DNA of 64,000 nt from the NCBI RefSeq assembly GCF_000283155.1, contig NW_004454225.1, positions 2,155,348 to 2,219,347 on the forward strand, written 5' to 3'. This DNA comes from Ceratotherium simum simum. Its lineage: Eukaryota; Chordata; Mammalia; Perissodactyla; Rhinocerotidae. Below are positions 54,795-64,000 of this stretch, one piece after another. The notes under the pieces were generated by a model. That model was given only the letters and a program-made list of their open reading frames with translations. It did not search any database and was not told the origin of the DNA. A program made the translations under genes and the position numbers. The number at the start of each line of letters is the position of its first letter. Position 1 is the stretch's first letter.

Positions 54795-55810
54795 GGGAAG
54801 ATGGAACAGACATACTTTTCTCTATTCTTCCCGGTAAGTACAACTAAAACCTCTGGACATTATATATAAAACAAACATAAGCAGGTTCTGAAAGGTAGAG
54901 AGAAGGTGGCAGACTGGCTAGGGACCTTGGGAGCTGAAGAACAACACAGTGGGGAGTTCCTGGGTTTCCTTTTTGCTTCATACATCCCAGACTTGGAGTT
55001 GAAGAAGCCGGCAACCAATGGAGGTGGACAAAAAAGCCCCCACAAAACCTACTCCCACTAGCCAAATGACCAGGAAAAAGGGCAGCCTAGCAAGACAGAA
55101 AACTTTTAGACAATAATCATTCTACCCTAGCCAGACACCACAGAAAAACAGCAGCCTCACCCCCACCCCCACCAGGAAAGGCCAAATGGGGAGTCTAGAC
55201 ATCCACCCTTGCGAGGCTGTAATGAAGCACTCCAATACCCCTGCCCGGAGGGGTGTCAAGGAAGGCCAAGTAGGAAGCTGGGGCTTGCATTCCCACCAGC
55301 TAGTAACAAACACCCTCCCCCTGATCCAAGGATGAAGACCAAGTGGGGAGCCTGGACTTGCACAGTAATGAGGCCTCCCTCCCCACCCCTGCTGTCATGA
55401 TGTCAGAGGAGAGCTAGTGAAGAGTCAGGATTTTCACCATGGCCCAGTGATAGCAAGGTCACTTCCACTCACAAAAAATCTAACATCTTGTCATCCAAGC
55501 CCTAGGGGAGAGGAAAAAGAAGGTGGGTTGAAAAAGTACTTAAAGAAATAAACGGCTGAAAACTTCCCAAATTTGGAAAGAGGCGTAAGTCTACAGATTC
55601 AAGAAAGTGAGTGAACTCCAAACAAGATACACTTAAAGAGAAACTCATACCAGGATATACCATATTAAACTTTTGAACACTAAAGACACAGAAAAAACTT
55701 GAAAGCAGCCAGAGGAAAACAATTTGAATGACAGCAGATTTCTCATCAGAAACCATGGAGGCCAGAAGGAAATGGCATAATATTTTTTAAGTGCTATTAA
55801 GAATTGTATC
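54795..55810 (+). mobile_element. L1-family internal fragment
   Basis: CTTGAAAGCAGCCAGAGGAAA, then GACAGCAGATTTCTCATCAG and AACCATGGAGGCCAGAAGG, is text from old L1/HAL1 5' regions. The earlier part carries tandem-like blocks with GGGGAG..TGGACTTGCA. No open frame. Confidence 0.55.
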
Positions 55811-56029
55811 CTGAGATCACTGTGCAGCCACCACATTAACCAGGGGAGTGACATAACCAGAACTGCAGGGAGCGGGGTGAGGGAGTTATTTCTACCTTGA
55901 TGTTTTCTATTAAAAAATAAAATGAGCAGAAACACACCTGGTAGGTGGCATGTATTCACTTCACCCCCCCATGTCTGCACACGCATGTCCCCCTTCCCTG
56001 CACCCGTTTAATTTTAAATTTTTCAAACC

Positions 56030-56835
56030 TACAAAAACACTGAAAGAACAAAAAGAAACAGCCCTATAACTCTGACCTAGATTCACCAGTTATCTTTTAG
56101 CCATAGTCGTTTTCTCTTATGTGCACAGATACACACACACAATTTTTGTTTGTTTATGGAATCACTTGAAAGTCGCATGTATCAATCACATTTCATCCCT
56201 AAATTCTTCAGTGTTCATTTCCTAAGAATGAGGACATTCTCTTACATAACTAAAATATCTTTATCACACCTGAGAAAATTAACATTAATTCGATAATATA
56301 ATCTAATTCACAGTCCATATTTGAATTTCCTCAATTAGCCCCCAAAATGTCTTGTATAGCTGTTTGGATTTTTTTTCCCCCTCAATCCAAGATTTAATCA
56401 AGAGTGACGCCCTTCATTTGGTTGTTGTCTCTTAGAACAGTACTCCTGCCTTTTTTGTTTTTCATGACACGGATTTAAGTATCTAAGCCAGTTGTCTTGC
56501 AGAAAGAATGTCCTATATTCTGAACTTGTCTGTCTCCTCTTGAGTAGATTTACGTTAAACATTTCTGGCAAGAAGACTACATAGGTGATGTGTACTTCTT
56601 AATATCAGGAGGCACATAATATCATGTTGTCCAACCACTGACAGTGCTAAAAGTTTGAAAAGTGACACCAGATCTCCCCATCTTAAAGGCAGCATTTCTC
56701 TCTTGGTGATTAATATGCAATGTGTGGGGTAACATTTTGAGGCCACGTGAAATCCTGTTCCCTAACCACCATTACCTAATGGTTTTAGCATCTATTTCTG
56801 ATCCCTGCCTGAAATCAATTATTACATTCTGAATT
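56030..56835. mobile_element. Old L1 3' UTR-like fragment
   Basis: GGACATTCTCTTACATAAC, GAAAATTAACATTAATTCG, CATATTTGAATTTCCTCAATT, CTTAATATCAGGAGGCACAT and CCCTGCCTGAAATCAATTATT occur in the order of a known old mammalian L1 3' region. Confidence 0.6.
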
Positions 56836-57063
56836 GCAAACCAGTGAGAAATGCATTTTCACAAGAGCACTCTAGTGACAATCAAGAGGCCATTTAGAAC
56901 AAAATGGTGTGATTGGGTAAATGGTTGTGCCATTAATACTCCCAGACAGGGGATACAGGAGGAGTAAGCTTGGGACTGGGTGGGAGAGATTGTGTTCAGT
57001 TTTGGGTATGCTAAATATGCCCAAGTTGATTGTGAGACATCCTATCAAGAGATGTGTAAGTGG

Positions 57064-57106
57064 GGTATGTGTGTGTGTATACACGTGTGTGTATATATGT
57101 GTGTGT
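57064..57106. repeat. (GT)n / alternating purine-pyrimidine tract
   Basis: GTATGTGTGTGTGTATACAC is followed by further GT and TA alternation. It is nearly pure RY alternation over about 40 bases. Confidence 0.85.
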
Positions 57107-57282
57107 CTAACATCATCTAGGGATAATGTGACATACTTCCCAGGCTGAGACTTAAGAGAATCACAGAATTTAAGCATATGTGATGAAGACAGCCCAGCAA
57201 AGGAACCTGAGGAGGCTCATAGAGGCAGGGGAAGGCTAGGCAAAGCTGATATCAGGAGTAAGCTTCAAGAAAAAGGGTGTAA

Positions 57283-57538
57283 GGGGGCCGGCCCGGTGGC
57301 GCAAATGGTTAAGTGCGTGCGCTCTGCTGCGGCGGCCCGGGGTTCGCCGGTTTGGATCCCGGGCGCACACCGACACACCGCTTGTTAAGCCATGCTGTGG
57401 CGGCATCCCATATAAAGTGGAGGGAGATGGGCACAGATGTTAGCCCAGGGCCAGTCTTCCTCAGCAAAAAAGAGGATTGGCATTGGATTTAGCTCAGGGC
57501 TGGTCCTCCTCACAAAAAAAAAAAAAAAGAAAAAGAAA
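57283..57538 (+). mobile_element. ERE-type SINE, subtype 1 close to the ERE1 pattern
   Basis: Head GGGCCGGCCCGGTGGCGCAA and the GCGGCGGCCCGGGGTTCGCC form, full body, tail (AAAAAG)n. Duplication aagaaaaagggtgta at 57267-57281 and 57539-57553. Confidence 0.94.
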
Positions 57539-57779
57539 AAGAAAAAGGGTGTAGGTAGAAACAGAGAAATGTTAATAGTGCGCAGGTCAGACAAAATAAG
57601 GCGTGCAAAGTTTCCAGAGCATTACTGATACTTAGGACACGGCCAGTGGTCTCAGAGCTCTGCCAATGGGTTGGTGGAGGCAGAAATTAACTGCAACAGA
57701 TTGAGGAATAAGCGGTGAGGAAATGGAGTCCAGAGGTTTAAGTCCCCTAAGAGGTTAAGACATGCTAACAGTTAATTCC

Positions 57780-58260
57780 TCACTCATTTCCCCAACAAAT
57801 ATGTATTGACAGCCCACGTGTCAGCCCGTTTTGGTGCTGGGCTATCCAAGTTCCTGTGCAGCTTACACCCTAGTGAAGAATGACACATAAGACAAACATA
57901 TAACACAGAAGGAGGAGACACATGCTATGAAGACATATGAAGCAGAGCATGGGCAGGAGAGAGCCATGGGATAGAAGCATTTTATATGGAGTGGTCAGGA
58001 AAGACTTTCTGAGGTGATGTGTGAGCAGAGACCTAGAAGAAGAGAGTGGGCCTTCCCCATCTGGGGAAGAGCCATCCAGGCAAGGAGAACGGCAAGTGTA
58101 AAGGCCCTGAGTGGGAAGCTGCCTGTGTGACAGAGAGATGTCAAGGAGGCCAGGGTGGTGAGGCAGAGTGAACAAAGAGAAGAGTGGGAGGAGATGTGGT
58201 GAGAGGGGTAGCCACACAGGGCCTTGTAGGACTTTGGACTCTACACTGCTCTCAAGTGTT
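57780..58260 (-). mobile_element. L2 LINE 3' and ORF2 fragment
   Basis: CCAACAAATATGTATTGACAG, GGGCTATCCAAGTTCCTGTG, AAGGCCCTGAGTGGGAAGC and GGGCCTTGTAGGACTTTGGAC are reversed L2. The phrases GGCCCTGAGTGGGA and CCTTGTAGG also recur, in altered form, in the copy at 20090-20850. Confidence 0.7.
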
Positions 58261-59358
58261 ACTAGAAGAAATGAAATGGGGAGAAGAAATAAACTAGGAC
58301 TGAGACTATCAACCTTGCCATTGACAAAAAGGCTCCCGAGGGTAAAACATAAAGATTTGCTGCAAATGGTTTCCTTGTTTTCCCCTGATGTTTGCATAGT
58401 GTGTTGGGAATTACCTTACTTGAGCTTCTTGGTACCTATTATTTTCCACATTTTATAATGGAGAACTGACTTGCCAGAGATCACAACTGACTAAATTGCA
58501 GAAAGAAGACAAGACTCTGGTTCTTCTGATTCCAAAATTCAGATCTTTTTATTTACGTATATTTCAGCATAAGAGACATAGGAGGAAGGGGGTGGGGCAT
58601 ACTTCCCTGATCAAGTATCTTTTTCTTTTTTTCCCTAAAATGTGATGGTTAAAAAACAAAAAAACACAGTAATTTTAATCTGATCTTTTACATTTTGCTT
58701 TCTTCTCCTGGCTATTCCTCTGGAAAGAAATGCTGCCTTGTCCTTTTCTCTAATATTGGCAATGGGACAGAAGGGAGGACCTCAGATATAACCTCAGAAA
58801 ATGTCAAGGGGGTACACATTCTCCTATTCCTCTTCCCTCCAGCCCCCTCTTGAAGAGGCCAACACAGCAGAAGAGGGAGTTGCTGTAGAATCAAACTCCT
58901 TCCAGAGTTAACTGAGTCTTTTGCCACATCCCTTGGCCCAAGCACAAAAGTTTGTCACACAGCTCCAGGCAGTTCGTTAACTGTGCCCAACTGACCACTG
59001 ACACGGTACAAGGCCAGAAGAGAGGCAGGCAAGGCAGGCTTTTCCCAGTATTGGAGACAGGGGTTCATAGCTGTCTATACCCAATCACTTTATATGTAGC
59101 AGCCTCAACTGTCTTAGACATTTGTCATCAACTCTTGAATCATGTGGACAGGGCTATCCTCTACTTCAGAACTCCTGGGGAGAAGAGAATAACAATATTC
59201 TATGTCATCACTAAAAATGTAAAGGGGAAAGATGCCAGTAGCCCTTGGTCCAGTATTTTCCCGAGAGCAGGTCAAGAACCATTTGCATTAGAATGTCTCT
59301 GGAGTGCAAGAATCTCTCTGGAATGCAGATTCCTTGGCTTCAAGAATTTTTATCTTTA

Positions 59359-59580
59359 TGGGCCGGCCCCATGGCTTAGCGGTTAAGTGCGCGCGCTCCG
59401 CTGCTGGCGGCCCGGGTTCGGATCCCGGGCGTGCACCGACGCACCACTTCTCCGGCCATGCTGAGGCCACGTCCCACATACAGCAACCAGAAGGATGTGC
59501 AGCTATGACATACAACTATGTACTGGGGCTTTGGGGGAAAAAATAAATAAATAAATAGATCTTTAAAAAAAAAAAAAAAA
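59359..59580 (+). mobile_element. ERE-type SINE, subtype 2
   Basis: Near-consensus + strand copy ending GGGGCTTTGGGGGAAAAAA, (AATA)n, poly-A. Perfect 17-bp duplication aagaatttttatcttta at 59342-59358 and 59581-59597. Confidence 0.95.
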
Positions 59581-60659
59581 AAGAATTTTTATCTTTAGTA
59601 AGCTCTGCAAGGATTCTGGTGCCATTAAAACTCAAAAACCATTGTTTCCCTAGTCCAAAAGGCAGAGGAAAGGTGACACTGAGGATGAGAAAGTAAGGAT
59701 TTTATTTGCTCATTCTCTATCACTAGGGGCTAAGTGACTAAAAAGTACACCTAGTAAGGTTTTGATAACTTTTCTCGACAGCTTAATTCAAAGTTTCAAC
59801 TCTGCTGGCTGTGCAGGTTCCCACAGATTGGTAAAGAGTTTAATCTCCTGAGCCCCTTTCATGATCATTGCTTAGAGTTGCAAAGCATGTTCTTCTGAGA
59901 GTCAAAGGATCAGGGCTTTTTGCCATTTTCCTCACAACCTGGCTAGGGTCTAATTCAGCTGGATGGATTTCACACCCTGCTGTTTCTATCTGGGGCCTGG
60001 CAATCACACTCAATGGAAGGCAGCTACAGAAATGCAGTCCTTGGTCTCTGCACGCAGTAGGTGAGGAGTGCAGAGGTTCACGGGTATCAGTACAAGAAAT
60101 GGAGAGGGTCCTTATACACCGAGTGACAAAAGCGCAGAGGTTGGCTGTGTCACTGGTGTGTAAGGGCTGACACTAGCGTTAGGTAGATGATTTTTCTTAG
60201 GATTCTGTATCCAAGCAGAGCAGGGGCTCCTAACTTGGGGCACACTGTACCAGCTTTAGAGTATATATGAATCCCCAGAAACTGTGTCTGAATTTGGGGT
60301 ACCTTCTTGGGCAACTGTCTAGTTAGAGGATGTGTAAGATTTTCCAAGGAGCATCAACGGCACAAAAGAAATCAAGAACCTCTGATTTAACTAAGGATTA
60401 TTATGACAGAAGGGGGAAGACGCCCATGGCCTTCAAGCCTCACAGCCAGCAGACCAGAGTAGGAACTTGGAAGCAATTTCACTGGAGGGCTTAAAGATGA
60501 TGGGGTTACTCACCCCCACCACCAACTTTCACCTTACCTCACTAACTGTGGGTCCTGACCTGATGCTGTTTTCAATTTTCATTATTTTCAAAGTTGAAAT
60601 TTTGGTGAAAGTACAGGCTACCGTCATAAAATTCCTACATCAATAAGAAATATTAGACT

Positions 60660-60890
60660 GTGACCCTCAGGAATTAGCATGGGGTTTGGAGCCTGAAGAC
60701 CTGGACTGGATCTGCCTCTATCTTTTAGTGGTGGTGTGATCTTGGACAAGTCACATGGCCCCTCTGAGCCTCAGTATCCTCATCCACAAAATGGCAATTT
60801 ATACAGACTACTGCACTGATAACTGTTAGCATTAAATAAAGTGAAAGTGCTTTGCCATCTGCTAGAAGTTCTGTTAAGCTCGAGGCATTG
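60660..60890 (+). mobile_element. MIR SINE
   Basis: TTGGAGCCTGAAGACCTGGA, GATCTTGGACAAGTCACATG, CTCTGAGCCTCAGTATCCTC and AAAGTGCTTTGCCATCTGC give a near full-length forward MIR. Confidence 0.85.
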
Positions 60891-62484
60891 TTATTTTAAA
60901 AATTTTTTTTCTGTGCCATCCTCCTTCTGAAGGAAACAGTGTGTGTGTGGAGTCAAATGTTGAGAGCTAACTGGGCTTGACTTGCATTTTCTGTCTTACT
61001 GCTTTCAGCTGTCATACCAAAATGTCTACAAAAATATCCTGCAACAGGGACCATTAACCAAAGAGTATCAACAGTTCCAGGGAATGGCCATGACAATGAA
61101 AACCAGAACTAAGTTCATGTGAATCAAAGAAAGTTTAGGTGGTGGGGTGTGGGGAAGGGACGATACATTCTGGAGCAAGCAAGAATCCAAACTAACAGTC
61201 AGAAAACATGCTTCATACACATCCTGTTTTGGTACTCTGGCTTGCCACCACCCCTGTTTTGGCACTTAGGCTGTCACCCGCACCCAAACCGACAGGAAAG
61301 TCAACTACCAAGAATGAATGTAAAAAGTGGAGACTCAAAAATTCTAAATCTTTTCCTTCCCAGAAGCACAAGCTGCTCCAGAGTCTTGCACCCTCGACCC
61401 ACTGATGGTGGAGAGACTCAAGACTGGGGAAACAATGTCAGCACACAGTCTTGCATAGCATCAATATCAACAGGCACAGTGAATTCCAAAAGGTTAAAAT
61501 ATCAGGGGTCAAATATTTTGAACTTGGCCTTCCAAGCTTCTCTTTGACTATATTATATGCCAGCCATGTTTATATCTGGCTTTCACACCATAGCCCAGTC
61601 TAACACTCTAAATCAGTCAATTATCATTCCAGTATATACTCCTTAGTGAAACACACACATACACAAAAGCTGTTGCCTGTTTCTGAAGTCCCATAATCAA
61701 TATGCCTAAGTCATCTGTTTAGATACAAGCTCCAAATAACCTTTGCCCTTCTGCAAGTAACATCTCACTAGGCTGAAGAATTTTAAATCACCACCATCAA
61801 CAGATATCTATCAGCGCTCCCCCTGAGTGCGTAATTCTTTAGGATTTGTATTGTTCAGGTAAAATTAGTGAGTAGCTTCAACAAGCTTCATTTATTATCT
61901 TGAAAAGAAGGTGGCCTTAGATATCTTAGACACTTCAATAACTAATTATTAAATGAAACTGAATACCTAGTGTACTTTTTAGATATTAAATTGTATCAAG
62001 AACTCATATCAAGAAGACTACTTTCATCAGAGCTCCCTGTTGGATTCTTCTTTGGATTCAACAATGAATGTGCTTAGAATATGAATACACAACTCACTCT
62101 AGAGTCCTATTTAGGATTTGTTAGCAACTGGCCAAGGGGGGGATTCTATGCTAGTCAATGACCACTGAGGTAGGAATACACCCTACAACAACAGGAAGAG
62201 AGATGAGGACGCTAACATCTATCAGAAATGCAACATAAAACACCTGGGAGTGATGTGCTCAGCTCGTCTTCTCCTGAGATAAAATAGAAGATTCCTGAGG
62301 CCACATGCCTAAACACAATTTTCTCTCAGCTTCAAATCTAGGGATAAGGTTAGCCTCAATCCTAGAACACATGTTCTACCTTGGTGTTTATCAAATGCCA
62401 TTTAAACTTGGGACTCAATTACAGTTAAACAGTCATATTCCTGTGCTGAGGATACATCATCTCAATTGGGTGGAGTTCTCTGCT

Positions 62485-62566
62485 TCTTTAAAAAGAGAAA
62501 AGTTATGTTGCACACCTGAAATTAATATTATTTTATGTCAATTATATCTCAATTAAAAAAAAAAAG
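62485..62566 (+). mobile_element. L1 3' end
   Basis: TTGCACACCTGAAATTAATA, then TCAATTATATCTCAATTAAA and poly-A, is a typical L1 3' terminus. Confidence 0.7.
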
Positions 62567-63264
62567 GAAACTAGCCCTTTCATCCAAACATATCGATGTA
62601 TCGATCACACTACCATTTGTGAGAGCAAGCATCTAGAAAGAAGCACGAGCCTGAGGGCATTGACCAGGCTGGCGCAGCTGGCAAACTGCAGGGTTTGGGG
62701 GATGCCTTTTCTGAATTCCTACTGGAAAGGGGTACTGGCCGGATCTTGGCCAAACTTCTTTGGCTCACAGGGACAGCAGTGCAGAGACTACCACACAGAG
62801 CTTCTAGCAACTCCCACGTGGACTGGAGCAAACGGGAAATGACCAAGGCCCAGGTGAGGACATGCTCTTACCCTCACCCCCACCCAAACTCATAATCTAC
62901 AAAGTATCGGTGAGACATGTCTCGGACATTATAACATTTCACTTAAAAACACAACAAACAACATTTCCTTGAATCCTACTATTTTGTCATCTTAAATCTT
63001 GTAAGTTAAAAAAAAAAAAGGGCAACTCAGCCACAAACCAGGCCCTCATCTGCTCTGGAATCACCACTGTGTCCCCATTGGTAAACATTTCTGTGTCTCG
63101 GCAAGTCGCCCAGAAATAAAAAAACATTATTTCCAACTCAGCCATTTGTTTACTGGTTTTAAGAGAGGTTAAAAAAGAAACATCCACTACCATGGAGAGA
63201 GCAACCTAATAAAATGATAGTCCTGTTAATATACGACCAAAAAGGGAACAATCTTAATAGAGTA

Positions 63265-63473
63265 CAGTCATATATCACATAATGACATTTATGACGGTGG
63301 TCCCATAAGATTAGTACCATATAGCCGAGGTGTGTAGTAGGCTATACAGTCTAGGTTAGTAGGCTATACAGTCTAGGTTTGTGTAAGTATACTCTATGAT
63401 GTTTGCACAATGACGAAATCACCTAACAATGCATTTCCAGAACGTATCCCTGTCGTTAAGCAATGCATGACTG
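63265..63473. mobile_element. MER2-like DNA-transposon fossil (pogo/Tigger type)
   Basis: Terminal inverted repeats start CAGTCATATATCACATAATG and, from the other end, CAGTCATGCATTGCTTAACG. A TA dinucleotide flanks each side (63263-63264 and 63474-63475). Inner text (CCATAAGATTAGTACCATAT and TGATGTTTGCACAATGACGA) matches the MER2 family as I know it. A 22-base unit with GTAGGCTATACAGTCTAGG is repeated twice in tandem at about 63336-63379. Confidence 0.85.
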
Positions 63474-63646
63474 TATCACATTGGCTAGTGGTTCTTTGAT
63501 TCTTAACAATTTTCAGCAACTGTTTTTTAATCCATGGGTAAGAAGGAAAGTGGAATCAAGAATAATTTTATTTATTGAAAAATACTTCCTATTCTTAAAC
63601 ACTAGTTTTGATAGAAATTGATAGATATATTAAAAGCTGCTTTCAG

Positions 63647-63892
63647 GGGCCGGCCACGTGGCCCTGTGGCTAAGTGCACGCACTCCACTGCTGGTGGCCC
63701 GGATTCGGATCCTGGGCGTGCACCAACGCACTGCTTGTCAGGCCATACTGTGGCGGCGTCCCACATAAAGTGGAGGGGAATCGGCACAGATGTTAGCACA
63801 GATGTTAGCTCAGGGCCAGTCTTCCTCAGCAAAAAGAGGAGGATTGGCATGATGTTAGCTCAGGGCTGATCTTCCTCACAAAAAAAAAAAAA
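63647..63892 (+). mobile_element. ERE-type SINE, subtype 1
   Basis: Full-length copy with an internal duplication CACAGATGTTAG repeated near 63785-63808. Perfect duplication aaaagctgctttcag at 63632-63646 and 63893-63907. Confidence 0.94.
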
Positions 63893-63975
63893 AAAAGCTG
63901 CTTTCAGATTCACAAGATGATAGATCCAAGCTAATGCTCCTCTCATTCTTAATGGAGAATAATACTGCCTGTATT

Positions 63976-64000
63976 TCTTTCTTTTTTTTTTTTTTTTAAG
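63976..64000. repeat. Poly-T at the window edge, possible tail of another - strand SINE
   Basis: TTTCTTTC followed by a long T run is how - strand SINEs begin elsewhere here, but the window ends before any body sequence. Confidence 0.35.

Larger units (their letters stand above)
49075..64000 (-). other. MRTFA intron sequence, upstream of the RPEL2 exon
   Basis: I searched the - strand for the preceding exon (short, ending ATGCCNC before a donor, or the RPEL1 segment) and did not find it. The stretch is AT-richer than the gene body and carries SINEs, MIR, L2, L1 fragments, a MER2-like element and an inverted repeat. Stretches with nothing recognised include 49835-50880, 51090-51740, 52570-53950, 56840-57060, 58560-59340, 59600-60650, 60900-62480 and 62570-63260. 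Confidence 0.7.

Noticed and set aside
49075..64000. Search for the MRTFA start-codon exon and RPEL1
   Set aside because: No - strand segment with the expected residues and donor was found; the exon is probably outside the window.

Overview
The window is mammalian nuclear DNA. The best lineage clue is about 22 copies of a tRNA-derived SINE with the head GGGGCCGGCCC..GTGG..TAGCGGTTAAGTG. This matches the ERE (equine repetitive element) SINEs of perissodactyls, so a horse, rhinoceros or tapir relative is the most likely source; I cannot separate these by eye. Old mammal-wide repeats (L2, L1, MIR, MER2-like and MER5-like elements, an ERV solo LTR) fill most of the rest.

Two protein-coding genes are present, tail to tail. 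SGSM3 is on the + strand. All 21 coding exons (17230-27458) can be joined with GT-AG splice sites into one 751-codon reading frame with a TBC Rab-GAP domain, an SH3 domain and a RUN domain. MRTFA (MKL1) is on the - strand. Its last 11 coding exons in the window (49074 down to 29112) join into 919 complete codons plus stop, covering RPEL2, RPEL3, the basic and glutamine-rich region, the SAP domain, the leucine zipper and the C-terminal activation domain. Its 5' exons, with the start codon and RPEL1, lie beyond the right edge. The two poly(A) signals (27891 on +, 28131 on -) are only about 240 bases apart. This pairing matches the human 22q13 SGSM3-MRTFA arrangement as I know it.

Layout: 1-17118 is repeat-rich DNA upstream of the SGSM3 start-codon exon, probably intron 1, with no promoter or first exon recognised. 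17119-27915 is the SGSM3 body. 27916-28104 is the gap between the genes. 28105-49074 is the MRTFA 3' half. 49075-64000 is MRTFA intron sequence with repeats. One assembly gap of 480 N lies at 15132-15611.

The proteins do not form a joint pathway: SGSM3 is a small-GTPase regulator and MRTFA an actin-regulated SRF coactivator. I see no undescribed system. The signals most worth a second look are a long inverted repeat in an MRTFA intron (49366-49830), a three-unit SINE block inside a single target-site duplication (1767-2509), an antisense L1 ending next to the MRTFA terminal-exon acceptor, and a NAGNAG acceptor in SGSM3.
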